Part shown: piece by piece, positions 1-10,734 of the stretch
Layout of the letters: every line of letters begins with the position of its first letter
Numbering within the stretch: position 1 is the stretch's first letter
Source of the DNA: Asterochloris sp. CNOR1
Taxonomy: Eukaryota > Chlorophyta > Trebouxiophyceae > Trebouxiales > Trebouxiaceae
DNA length: 64,000 nucleotides
Reading direction: 5' to 3'
Assembly (NCBI GenBank): GCA_963969365.1
Contig: OZ017752.1
Location: 992,001 to 1,056,000, forward strand
Position numbers and translations under genes: made by a program
The notes under the pieces: generated by a model
Told to the model about the DNA's origin: nothing
The model's input: only the letters and a program-made list of their open reading frames with translations
Databases searched by the model: none

Positions 1-1277
1 GCGGCATAATGGCAGATGCCAGCATGCTCAGAGATCCAGGGGACTGCTCGGCCAGCTCTGACAGCATGGTCAGGGCTGCCAGGCAGGCCAGGGTGTCTGT
101 CGGGTCCTGAAGCTCCCTGACCAGAGCTGAGAGGAGGCCTGCAGGCAGCATGCGCAGCATGTCAGCAGGCTGCCACAGACAGTGAGCAGTATTGGGTGTC
201 GAGTCCAAGTACAGCGCAGGATATTGTCTCAACATGGCCCTGTGTACGCTGGAGGGCTGTTGCCCATACCACTGTGCTGAATGTCGGTGGCATGGCTGCT
301 CGAGGGGGCGGCCAGCGACAGCACCAGCGACAGCACGCGCATGCGAGTCAAGGGGCTGCTACTGGTGCTGAGCTGCTGCAGCTGGGGCCCGCAACCATCT
401 GGGCCTGCCACCTCCCTGAACCCTGCAGGATGCGCTGTCACATCATTATCTGGGCAAATGCCATGAGATCGGGCTGCTTGAGACATGCTGACTTGAGCGA
501 GTGGCAGCTGCCAGCGTTCAGTAAGCCAAAGGCAGGCTGCTGGCGCACCGGCCAGCCCTTTGCCCTAGCAGCCAGTCGCAGCGATGGCTCAGACCCACCT
601 TTGTCAGTCAGTGCATGAGTCTTCAGCACCAGCTCTGCTTCTGCAGCCACCCCAATGTCTGGGTCTGCAAGGGCAGCCACCACCTGCTTCAGCAGCTCCT
701 TGGGGGCCAACGCTGCTGATGAAGACCCAGCCTGCACCACCGAGCCCGGCGCTTCATGAGTGAATATCGTGGCTTGACTCTGCTCGTGACCAAGGCCAAC
801 TGCACACATGTTGTTGGCAAAAGTGCTCGTGAGCTTGCCTGCATGGCCACGCCAATTTGCTGCAGCCCAAAGCGCCGTAGGGCAGCTTGCTGGGCCTGCA
901 GCGCCTTCTGGGCATAAGGAAGTGCTTCAGGTAAGCGCTGTTGGCCTGCATCACCCACACAGGGGCAAAATGAGCAGGGATGACATGCATAGCACCGACT
1001 GCTGCAGAGACTCACCATACTCTGTGGCAAACACCTTCACGATAGCAGCACAGATGTGCGTCAGACCAGCCTCAGCGACGGTGTTGGCCTGCAGCTTCCT
1101 GGGGAATTGGCAGCAGCTTGTCAGCTTTTGGAACACGCCAAAGCACAATCAGATCAGTGCTCACTCAAAGATGGTCTGCAGTGGATGATTTCTCAGGAAT
1201 GTCTCTGCCTCCCCATCTTTCAGGGGCCCGATTTGATCCGCGATCTGCTGGGCGTCAGCTTGCAGGGATGAGACCAT
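1..1277 (-). CDS. PSMD5: PSMD5-like 26S proteasome assembly chaperone (3' part outside window)
   Basis: ARM/HEAT-type helical protein resembling PSMD5 (S5b), which in other eukaryotes chaperones assembly of the proteasome base. Start ATG is at 1277-1275. Exons joined by frame are 1277-1165, 1098-1016, 945-839, 779-599, 422-270 and 138 to the left edge; phases agree at every junction. The best matches to the family are the segments KELLKQVVAALADPDI and LLSALVRELQDPTDTLACL, which line up with the LLKQIV and LVTQLLRELTGED helices of animal PSMD5. The intron after 839 appears to start with GC (CAG then GCAAGC) instead of GT. The gene is head-to-head with COM1. It could be another ARM-repeat protein because the family diverges quickly, but helix order and spacing favour PSMD5. 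The stop codon is not in the window. Confidence 0.7.
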
Positions 1278-1453
1278 TGCTGCTGTGAGAGCGCAGGATC
1301 GTGTATCGAAAGCTTAGCCTGTCCCACACCTCAGCCTGAAGTTCTGTCAGGAAGCTGTGGAATCCAAAAGGCCTCTGAAACTCATGCAGACTACCGTTCC
1401 GCTGCATGCTTTGCAGCGGGGACCAGTAATCTAGCTTCTGCTGGAATGGAGCG
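1278..1453. promoter_or_regulatory. Probable bidirectional promoter, PSMD5-like / COM1
   Basis: Only 176 bp separate the two divergent start codons, so both 5' UTRs and promoters must lie here or overlap the genes. I see no clear TATA box. The call rests on gene geometry. Confidence 0.5.
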
Positions 1454-4400
1454 ATGTCTGCCAACCCGTCCACAAACGCAGCACACCAGTTCTCTGGCAG
1501 TCTTGGCATGCTGGCACAAGTCACTTCTTGGTTGCACCAGCTGCAGATGGAGCAGATACGCCTGCAGGAAGTTTCCCATCATGACAAGCAGATCATTGCC
1601 GACCTGCAAGCAGCCAAGTGAGGTTGGGCAGCAGCCTGCCATCAGCTTGGTGCCCCATTACTGAGCTCAGTGGCTTCTTATGCAGGCTGCAACATGAGCA
1701 GGAGGCAGATGCACGGTGGGAGCAGGAGCTGCAGAAGCTGACAGAGCTGCATGCCTCGCGCCTCAGTGCCCTTGAGAAGAAGCAGGCGGCCCTTGCAGCA
1801 CAGAATAGGCAGCTGCGCGCCAGGTGCCGCTTCTCATGAGGCGGAGTTTCTGGCCTTCCTTGGCAACCACAGCAAAAAGCTCAGCTGGAAAACCAGCCTG
1901 GACCTTGGCACCCCCAGGACACCTGCCTTTGGCCTTTGCATGCACAATGTCGGCCAGCATCCTTTGCAGCAGGGTGGGTGGATAAGAGAACCAGATAGAG
2001 CTACTAAGCTGAGCCTGATCTGCAGGTGCCAGGAACTGGAGCAGCAGGAACCCAGCAAGCAGGCTGAGCTGCAGGGCTGCCAGCAGCAGCATCAGCGCCC
2101 ATCTCAGGTGGTCGACGAGCTCAAGCTCGCGCTGCACCACCACAGCACTGCTGCCACCCTGGCTGAAATGACGGTGGCCAAGCAGCAGGCTCTCACTCAG
2201 CAGCTTGCAGGGCAGCAACAGAGGCAGGCACTCAGCGGCCAGGTGTCTCCCAAGGGAACAGGCCTGGCCTCAGGCCTGTGGAAGCCGCCCTTGCAGACCA
2301 AAGCAAAGGCTGCAGCTGGCGACAAGGACGCACACATTGTGCAGCTTGAGGCAGAGGTGTGCCGCTGAGGGGCCCAATCAACGCCTTGCTGCGCTGTAGC
2401 CATGCACGACTGACCGCCCTGATTTGCTGCACTTGCTTGGGGCATGCATGCAGATCGGCCACCAGCATGCAAGGAGTGGGACTTGATGCCAGCATCATGG
2501 ATGATGTGTCAGCACACCTCTGCTTCTGCAGGTAGCTCACCTGATCTCCAGCCTTGAGGCAGCCAAGGGCTGGTACCATGAGCTCAGGTCCAAGGCAGAC
2601 AAGTACGTCACAAGCAGGCTGCCCCTCTGTGTGGTGCAGCTGCTGCCATGCCGGCTCATCTGGCCTGCCTTCTCTGGTTATGCACAAAGCTCACTTCCCT
2701 GTTGTGCTGCAGGTACAAGCGCGCCTATTGGGAGGCAGTGCGCCCCCCGCAAAGCCTGGCTGGGCGCAAGCGCAAGTCCCCTTTTGATGAGGAGTGCAGC
2801 GCGCCTCAGAGCGGGCTGCACACTCTCCAAGCAGCATCAGGCAGCGGGGGCAGATCAGTCCGGTCTGAGGAGGGTGGCAGTGCCCGCCAGCGCCTTCGCA
2901 GCACTGGCAAGGCAGCAGTAGGAACCACTGACCTGGCACCTGCTGCTGACAGCATGCAGCGTGCTGAGCAGCACATGCGCCACCTGCCGCAGTGTGCTGC
3001 CAGTGCTGCAGCTGCACAGGCTTTGACTGCTGCTGAGCTGGCGCCATGCTGCATTGCCAAGCACTCCTCTGGGGTCAGAGGGCCGTCACAGGAGGCTTGC
3101 CACGAGCAGGCTGGCAACGCTTCGCAGCCGAGCCAGGCTGCAGACCTGCTGCTGCCTCCGCCCTCAGCTTGCAGCCAGACAGGTGCTGCAGGCCTTGACA
3201 ATCGCTGCCAGGCCCAGAGGCAGCGCGACCTGCCAGAAGCGGCCAAACGCAGCCTTGGAGTTGAGCAGCTGCTTGGTGCAGAGCAGGGAGCTGGCTGTGC
3301 CATGGAAGGCTGCCCTGCACAGCTGGCTGCTGATCGCTCTGGAAGGGTTCAAGTGAAGGAAGAACCCCTGAATTCCCTCGGGGAGGTGCAGAAGCGGCAG
3401 CAGCCCAGCTCCACTGCAGAGAGGCCCAGCAGGCCAGAGCCAGACGAATTGGCAGCGATGCGGAGGGGCACGGAGCCAGAGGCAGCTTCAGCCAGGCCGC
3501 GGCAGGCCCAGGGCTCTCCCCTGCAGCGCACGCCTGGCACTGGTGGCTTCACGCTGCCCTGGCCAGCCAGTGATGCCCAGGCACTGGTACTGGCCAGCGC
3601 TGCCAGGATGGACAGGCTGAGGGAGGAGCGTGCTCTTGTGTTGCCGGCCCAGCTGGGCCGCACAGAGCAGCATGCTTTGCAGCTCAGGCTGAACGGTGAG
3701 CTCCGCGAAGCACCTGGCGACAAGCCTCGACGCTTCATGCGGGAGATGCAGACCAGCCCAGCCCAATGCACCCCACAAACCTGACCACAGTGCAATCGTA
3801 GCTGTGCACCACAAGCCAGGCTTGTTGACCTGCTGATTCAGGCAGCCTCAGCTATCATGCTTACCTGAAGTACCTTGAGACCAGATTGTTCCACTGGTGC
3901 AGAGCAGAATACTGCTGGAGTCCCGCTGGTCCTGGAGCCAGTTACAGCAAACCACACGGAGAACCTGCCAGCACAGCAGCAGCCTCAGAGCCAGAGTCGG
4001 GCGCCTGGCTGCTCTTGGCAAAAGCCTCATGGCCTGACCACTGAGGCAGCTCAGCAGCTGCAGGGAGGGGTGGCAGGGCAGGCAGACACAGAGCTCCTGG
4101 CTCCTGCTGCAGCTGCTGGGGTGAGGCAGGAGCCCATGCCAGAACGTACATGCTCCCTGCAGCAGCAGAGCAGGGGATGCCAGTCCTCCAGCATGGTGCC
4201 CTTTGGCGGCCAGTGCCTGCCTGCTGCTGCTGTTCCCCCCGACGAGGCAGCTGTCACGGAGGAGGATCCAGACCTGACGCAGGCGCACCCTTCGCCGCCA
4301 CTGAAACCCGTATCCCAGCGTAGGCACCGCTCAGCAGAGCAGGCAGCTGGGACAGCAGGCGCAGAAGACAGTGGCTGCCCGAGGTCAGCTCCCTTCCATG

Positions 4401-5968
4401 GGGTGAAGCATGCAGCTCGGGAGGTCAGCAAGGAGGCAGGATCTGGTGCTGCGATCAGGCACCACCTCCCCAGTGGCGGGACGCCCCGCCCAGGCTCTCC
4501 TGTTGAGGCAGCGCTGGAGGCAGCTCATCAGGAAGCAGGCCAGTGCCCCAAGCAGCAGGATTGGGACAGCCCCCACGGTCCTGCTGCTGCTGCTGCCCGG
4601 CGGGCCTCAAAGCCCCCAGCCAAGCGCCCAGTGCTGCGCATGGAGCTGGTCACAGCCTCCGGCAAGCTGGTCCAGAAGAGCAGGTCCAGGCCGGGGGATG
4701 CCCGCGCCCCCACAGCTGCTGCCCCACTGCGCTCTGCTCCCCAGGCTGGCCCCCGCTCCTTTGCTGCTGCCGCAGCGGCTGGTGCCTGTGCAGACCCCCG
4801 CACTCAGCAGCAGGACCTGCCATGGCCACGCCGTCACCCGCTCCCGGCAGCCAGGCAGCCCACCGGGCCAAAATGGCACAAGAAGGTGTACAGCCACGAC
4901 TTTGATGTGGAGGACGCTGGGGTGGACCTGGAGGCCATGGCAGCAGGCTCTGGTCACCAGGGGCGCGTGCAGGCAGCTTGGCTGCGGCAGGAGGAGCAGA
5001 CGACAGCGCCTCGCAGAGCCCTGGGTAAGTCGTCCTCGACCATCGCCAGCATGACCAGGCATTTAAGGCGCAGCCCTCACTCCAGTCCTCTGACCTTTGC
5101 TCTGTGCTGGTCACGCGGGGCATGCATTACTGCCATGAGAAGCTTGAATGGCCCTCTGTAAAGGGCAAGGATGACCCCCTGCTCGGTGCCCACTAGTGCT
5201 TGACCCCTGGTGCAAAGGCAGGGTGCACTGCAGGCTGTTGCAGAGGCCTGAGCATCTGCTGCAGGGCCAGGTGAATACAAGTATCAAGACGTTGTCAGGA
5301 GGAAAGCAGAGAGGGAAGCGCTGCAGGTGGGCTGCCATTTTGCTCCAGTGGCTGCGCTGCAGCACTCTAGAGCCTGGCTCATGTGGGCTGCAGCAGGGGC
5401 TCTAGAACACCATGCTGCAAACTCTTGCTGAGCTGCTGCTCCAGCACAGCCGCAGTTGATAGGCAGCAGCTTGCGTACAGCAGCACTGCCATGTTCCTGC
5501 TTGCAAGTAGAGGTGCGGTGGCTGCTGCCCTGGTTGCTGCATGTGCTGCCTGGAAAACAAACAGTGCTCTACACTGCGCAGGGCTTTGACTGCCCAGACT
5601 GCCGCCGTTTCTTTAACGCCATGAAGTCGTGGGGTGATGACCAGCCCCTGCCAGCCTGTGGCCATGTGGAGTCCAAAGCAGGTGAGGACGTGATACGTCT
5701 TCTCTCGTCTGGCGCATTTTGCTTTTGGAGTGCAGCAAGCACTGAATTCATGGCTGCTGCTCATGCAGGTGCTCGGCCGGGCCAGCTCACTAAAGCTGCT
5801 CAAGAGGACGCCTCAAGGCACCGCTACAGGCACCGACCACCATCCACGCCACCAGGCTTTTGGGACATGGGCTTCATGGACTCCCTTGACTCCCGTGTCA
5901 ACCCTGACTGGGCCGAAGAAGACAGCACACAGGAAACAAGCGGCGCTGAACAGCAAGCTGGCAGCTGA
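1454..5968 (+). CDS. COM1: COM1/SAE2/CtIP DNA double-strand-break resection factor
   Basis: Cofactor of the MRE11 nuclease complex that starts end resection in homologous recombination and meiosis. Nine exons join in frame: 1454-1617, 1686-1823, 2026-2356, 2532-2602, 2713-3695, 3903-5024, 5271-5326, 5582-5681 and 5769-5968, giving 1054 residues. The first four exons encode a long heptad-like coiled coil (about residues 20-230), as expected for the tetramerising N-terminus. Exons 5 and 6 are a large Ala/Gln/Pro-rich, low-complexity middle. The last three exons hold the Sae2/CtIP C-terminal domain: YKYQDVVRRKAEREAL, then GFDCPDCRRFF with the CxxC pair (about C959/C962), then RHRYRHRPPSTPPGFWDMGF. 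The Thr of the STP (about T1015) occupies the conserved CDK site equivalent to human CtIP T847. The protein is much longer than plant COM1, all of the excess lying in the middle. The start is chosen because it opens the coiled-coil exon in frame with no upstream ATG. Confidence 0.9.
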
Positions 5969-6238
5969 CCAACCCACGCAAGCTCCATCTCAGAAACACC
6001 CTGAGCATGAGTAGCAGTCAGCAGCCAGAGCAGCACCCGCATGAGCAAACTGTTAGCTTGAATGAATTCTTGAAAGTGTGCTTGACCGAGAAGTAATCCA
6101 GCTGTCACTTCTGTTCGGCAGTGACTCTCTTACAGCACGGGGAGAACAGCAGCGTCTGATTTGCTCCTCGAGCATCGGCTTGTATCTGTGGCAGGCCCAG
6201 TCAGATATCGATCTGCAGGTTCATCCCCGAAGCCAGAC

Positions 6239-9200
6239 ATGCCAATTTCGGCCAGAAGTACACTGAGCGTGACTGTTTTCTGTTCCCTGCTGGCCTGGCT
6301 GCCTCATGGCCAGGCGCAGGCACCGTCACTGGCTTCAGCCATCAACGCAACCTTTGCAGGTCAGCCCAGACTGCATGGTGCCCTGTGTCAAGTCTGAAGA
6401 TGCTGCCAATTGTTGCTGCATCATCAGCTGGTAAACCTATGCATGACTGCAGGCCTTGATGTGCAGTCCAGCCCCTGCACTATTGGGCCAGAGTACTGGT
6501 GCGACGGTGTGGCATCCAGGGGGGTCCAGTGCGGCTTCAGCCCTGATATGGAAGTGAGTGGCCATTGCCTAAGTTCCTTTGCGGCCAAGGCCCAGTGCAG
6601 CATATAGGCATCACGCTGTGGTGGCTCTGCAGGTCTACCCATGCACAGGCAACAAGGAGTGCAGCAACATCACCATAAACAATTTTTGCGCGGACTACAT
6701 TGCATCCAACACCTACCAGGGCCAGCTGGCAGGCAGCCCTGCCGGGCTGTTCAACTCCTTCATTCTCTCGCTGTACTGGTAAGAGTGCACTTCAGGCCTC
6801 ATACAGAAGGCAGCGTGACGTGCAGGGCAGGGCAGTTGCTGCTGGTGCAGACAGGGCATAAAGTAACACAGCCAAGCGCTGCACAGTCCTCATCACTGGC
6901 CTGGTATTGTGCAGGGCACCCACACAGTGCAACGAGACTGACCCTGTTGGCCAGACGTTCTGCCTGGACTACACCACTCAGAACACTGGCATCAGTCAGC
7001 CACTTGTCATCCCCCAGATGCTGCTACATGGTGAGCCGAGCAACCTGCTTTCAGGCTCAGCATCACAGACGCCGTCTGTGCGCTCATTAAGCCAGGCCAC
7101 AAACCCTCCGGGTCCAGATGCAGCCTGATCTGCAACAATCGGGCCCATGCAGCTGCTGCAAGGGCGTGCCCGTGGTTGCTACTGTGCTGAAGGCATCTGC
7201 CCGTTGCGGCCTGGTCCGAAGCAGAAGGGCCCGCGTGCTGCAAGGCTGCTGATATGCTGATGGCACCTGTCTTGGTGCCACTTGGGAGCATCGCCCTGCA
7301 GGCCTGTGGCCCTACTTTGCGGACACTCCGGCGCTCATCAACAGCACCTCCAGTCAGCAGATCCGGCCGGTGCGCCGCCCATGCTGTCCAAGTGCACAAC
7401 CACAGCCCCGGCTTGACTGCCAGCACACAGTGCATGCAGCTGCAGCCCTGTCAAGTGGCCTCCACAGCCATTCAGCACCAAGTCTGCCTGCACACGTTGC
7501 ATGCGCCTGCAGCTGTCCAGCAGGCCAGCCTCACAGCAGCACCAGCTACCATGGCAGGCAGGTGCAGCTGTCACGTCTCCCTGTCCGAAGCAGCAGCGCC
7601 ACCTAGCCTGTGCCGTCCACTGCGTGCAGGCCCGTGCTGCCTACCCAACCTTCTGTGATGGGACCACGGGCAACTTCAGCCTGTGCCAGGTCTCTGGGCC
7701 CTTGTGTCCCGCAGTGACCCCCCAGAATCGCAACAAAGTGACACAGCCCCAGTACGACACCTGCATGGTAATCCCCCTCCCTCCCTGCAGGCCGACCTGA
7801 CGTGCTGCGCCCGCACACAGCTTCCAGGTCACTGCAGCCCTAGCCTCAGCTGCCTCCCTGGCTCAGCTGCCCACCGCTGGCTCCAGACTGTCTGCCTCCC
7901 TGAGGCAGCTGCATCCTTGGGCCAGCTGCCCACCACTGCTGCCAGGCCACCTGCCTCCCATGCTCAGCTGCCCACCACCTCTTCTCCCTGACCCTGGCAC
8001 CTGCCCTCTTCCCAACGCGGGCACATGCGCTGTCGTTGAGTCTGACCTGCTGCTGGGTGCTGCGCTGCAGATTGACTACAATGTTTCCCAGTGCCTGGTG
8101 GACAACAGCACACTGACCTCTGTGCAGTCTCTGCTCAACATCTATGCACCCAACCTGGCCGCGCCTCACACTCTGGGCCTCTCCCAGCAGTACGTCCAGC
8201 ATGGCTCATGTGAGCACCCTAACTGCTCAGCATCTAGCGCGTCCCACACATCTCCAGAGAAGTGGTGCATAACACAGCTGCTCTAGCTTTGCAGATCAGC
8301 AGCTCTGCAGCACTGCATGACTTTGCCCGTGCAGCTCTGCTTGCAGCTGCTGCCAGCCTATGCAGTCTTGCAGTTGAGCCTGATGCTCACACCTCAGTAA
8401 GCCCATGGTATTCGCAAAGCACCTCATCGCCGCCTTCCATAGGTACAAAATTCAGCGCCAGAGCTCACTTCCCGCGGACTATCTTGCAAGCATTGGCGTA
8501 CAGCCCGGTGGCAGCCTGGGGCCCTCAGCCCTGGCCCACCACCAGATATGATGTCCAAGCGCCAGTCCTCACCTTTCCCCAGCCACCTTGCAGGCATTGG
8601 CAGCACCTTGGGCGATTCAGCTCTGGCCTACTACCAGGTTGCCCTGCAGTGGGCAGTGCAGCTGACAGCGCCCGGCTCTGCAGCCGACGACGTCCTGCAA
8701 ACCCAGGCTGGCACCTCCATCAGCCCTGCAAACTTCACTGCAGCCTTCCAGGATCAAGCTGTGGCGCTGTGCAATGATGACTGCGAGATCGGAGAGGTCT
8801 ACTTCTGCATGGGCAGGGATGTGACTGGTGCACCCACAGGGCTCATTCAGTGCTCGCTTGGCATCCAGGCGCTGAGCAGCTGCGCACAGTGCCCTGAGAT
8901 CAGCATCCCAGAATATGCTGAGCCCCCGCCCATCGTGACCAAGGCAAGTGCTTCAGGCCATCTTTGACTGGGGTTGCCTGGGTGCTTACCAACCAGGGCC
9001 CTGTGCCCAGCTTCTGGAGCACACTGCTGCGCCATGTGCGATCAAGGCATGTGCTCTGTGAGGCCTGTTTGGCCTTGCAGGGGAAGCACGTCTGCAGCAT
9101 ATTGACGCACACCACTGACACGGAGCCCCTGCTGTCCCTCCTGCCGCCAAAGTGGCCGATTCTGCTTGTTGCTTGAAGCACTGCAGTGCTGCACACAACA

Positions 9201-9289
9201 CTGACATTCATGTCCTGGTGTTGCTGCAGGGCGCAGTGCTGGCTCCTGTGGTGGCTCCTGCCCCTGCCTTGAGCCCAGGAGGTTACTGA
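6239..9289 (+). CDS. Secreted RNase T2 with N-terminal saposin-A-like segment and altered CAS II
   Basis: Predicted extracytoplasmic T2-family ribonuclease. Nine exons close in frame: 6239-6359, 6453-6553, 6633-6778, 6915-7030, 7302-7369, 7630-7767, 8071-8209, 8594-8943 and 9230-9289, giving 412 residues. A hydrophobic signal peptide (about 1-27) is followed by a Cys-rich stretch reading CTIGPEYWCDGVASRGVQCG, which fits the SapA pattern CxxGPxxWCxxxxxAxxCG. The T2 fold begins with FILSLYWAPTQC. CAS I is split by an intron and reads LLHGLWP (H161). The second active-site region reads QQYVQHGSC (269-277), where the family has HEWxKHGTC: the second His is kept but the first His and the catalytic Glu are both Gln. 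The C-terminal half (ALAYYQVALQWAV ... CEIGEVYFCMGRD) matches T2 enzymes. At least eight N-glycosylation sequons are present. The last intron starts with GC (AAG then GCAAGT). RNA-binding or low-activity function is possible. Confidence 0.9.
7847..7980. repeat. Imperfect minisatellite in RNase T2 intron 6
   Basis: The block CAGCTGCCCACC recurs at about 7864, 7923 and 7964, with CAGCTGCCTCCC at 7847 and CTGCCTCCC between copies. Spacing is irregular (59 and 41 bp). It lies wholly within the intron between 7768 and 8070. Confidence 0.6.
8447..8640 (+). repeat. Tandem echo of RNase T2 exon 8 start inside intron 7
   Basis: The region around 8450-8545 (GCGCCAGAGCTCACTTCC, then TTGCAAGCATTGGC, and later GGCCCACCACCAG) repeats, about 104 bp earlier, the real acceptor and exon 8 start around 8550-8640 (GCGCCAGTCCTCACCTT, then TTGCAGGCATTGGC, and later GGCCTACTACCAG). 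The upstream copy has AAG in place of CAG at the acceptor and looks decayed. Confidence 0.75.
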
Positions 9290-9383
9290 GCAGCAAGGTT
9301 TTTACAACGAACTGGACCAAGACCATTAATGCAAGCCCCTTTTGCGGTCATGTGCGTCACTGCCGCTGTGAGCCAGCCAGTCG

Positions 9384-10687
9384 TCATGTCTGCCTTTCAA
9401 AGCCTGCCTGCTCCATCAAGTCTTCAGGTTGCACCACTTCAAAGTCAGTGAAATTCATTTCAGAGACAGTGCTTGCAATGAGCTGCCGAGCTGCACCCTC
9501 TAGTGAGAGCTGGTGACCCAGCAGCTGAGCAAGTGTCGTGACCTCCTTGTCTGCTATGCCACAGGCGACTATGTGATCGAAATATGCCAGGTCTGTGTTC
9601 ACATTCAGAGCAATGCCATGCGTGGCAATGCCTTGGGAGATCCTGACGCCCACAGCTCCAATTTTGCGGTCCCCGACCCAGACTCCAGTGCGTCCTGGTA
9701 CACGGCCCTGGAGGTAGCACAGGAGGACGTGAGGCTGTGAAACGAGATCTGCTGAGAAGAGGTCCCTGCAAGACAGGCGCATGACAGGGGCCATTGCAGG
9801 GCAATTTGTCCCTGTCTTGGATGTGCTGTCAGGCGCCCTAGGGTGAACTGCTCAGCGCTCGAGCAAGAAACACAGATGCTCAAATGCATCACCTCACAGC
9901 TGGCCGCTCAAGAAGCCTCTGCAGCACAGCCTTGCTCCTTTGGCCTTGCACATGGGCCATGGCGTTGAGCCCTGCTGAGAGCCTCCTCAAATGCTGGCAG
10001 ACAGGTTCGCCATGCCCCTCCACCTTGCACAGATGCCTACAGCACGGAGACCTGCCAGGCACAGGGCTGCTTGCAAGATGGAGGTCAAACCAAGCATGTG
10101 GCCTTTGCAGAGCAGCTGTGCCCACTCACACAGATGCCATAAGCAGCTGTGGTGACCCCGGCTGAGAGGCTGCCTCAAACAACCCTCGGCACCAGGGCTG
10201 CGCTCCCTCACCCGTGCACAGATGCCGTAGGCTCCACAGGTCCGGATCATGATGTCTTCCAGACCCTCTACATAGCGCCTGGCACCTCGCCGCAGGCGCC
10301 TCAGATTGATTATTGGATACAGCACCAGCTGCCCTGGACCATGGAAGGTGGTCTCCCCTCCCCTGGGGATTTGGTAAATATCAATGCCCTGCTGGCGCAG
10401 CTGGTCAGGGGACACCTTGAAATCAGCCTCTGTCCCTCTCTTGCCAATTGTGTAGACTGGCGAATGCTGCAAAGAGGAGATGCATGTCAATGCATGCTTT
10501 TGTGGCAATGCTGCTGAGCTCTGCAGACAAGCGCAGGACCACATCCCACCTGCAGCGAGATTAGGATGTCAGGAGACCTGTCCTGCTTGACCAGCTCTGC
10601 CAATGCGACTTGGAGCCTCAGGGCTGCTGCATACTGCACATGCTGAGCTCCAAATGAGCAGATCGTCAGCAGCCGCTTCGCGGGCAT
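9384..10687 (-). CDS. LIP2: Octanoyl-[ACP]:protein N-octanoyltransferase (lipoate biosynthesis)
   Basis: LipB/LIP2 moves octanoyl from acyl carrier protein to lipoyl domains, the first step of lipoate synthesis, usually in mitochondria or plastid. Three exons, 10687-10550, 10466-10212 and 9707-9384, give 238 residues. Signature [14 protein letters not shown] is present, as are the catalytic Lys in [10 protein letters not shown] and the catalytic Cys in [17 protein letters not shown] also matches the family. Length is normal for a bacterial-type LipB. The N-terminus [13 protein letters not shown] is basic and hydrophobic but short for a transit peptide, so targeting is uncertain. Start codons of this gene and of PDCD2-like are only 47 bp apart. 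Intron 2 carries decayed tandem copies of the exon 2 end. Confidence 0.95.
9985..10245 (-). repeat. Tandem echoes of LIP2 exon 2 end in intron 2
   Basis: On the minus strand, the exon 2 end around 10245-10212 (GCCTACGGCATCTGTGCACGG, donor next) recurs as GCTTATGGCATCTGTGTGAG near 10125-10145 and as TGTAGGCATCTGTGCAAGG near 10020-10040. The following intron text TTTGAGGCAGCCTCTCAGC also recurs as TTTGAGGAGGCTCTCAGC after the last copy. This is a tandem array of exon end plus intron. Confidence 0.7.
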
Positions 10688-10734
10688 GGAGATCTGAGGT
10701 GGGAATTCTCAATGCATTGACCTACACTGCCACC
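10688..10734. promoter_or_regulatory. Very short bidirectional promoter gap, LIP2 / PDCD2-like
   Basis: Only 47 bp lie between divergent start codons. At least one transcript must begin inside the partner gene, or both leaders are extremely short. No core motif is obvious. Confidence 0.45.

Noticed and set aside
1255-1524. Minus-strand open frame of 89 codons over the PSMD5/COM1 gap
   Set aside because: It overlaps both real first exons in antisense, has no family similarity, and the paired start codons explain the region.
2243-2311. Possible intron inside COM1 exon 3
   Set aside because: Splicing at GTGTCT and GCTGCAG would break the frame; reading through keeps the coiled coil and the total frame.
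6239-7030. GILT-type thiol reductase
   Set aside because: The Cys-rich start resembles GILT/SapA, but no CxxC thioredoxin active site follows, whereas LLHGLWP and the C-terminal T2 pattern do.
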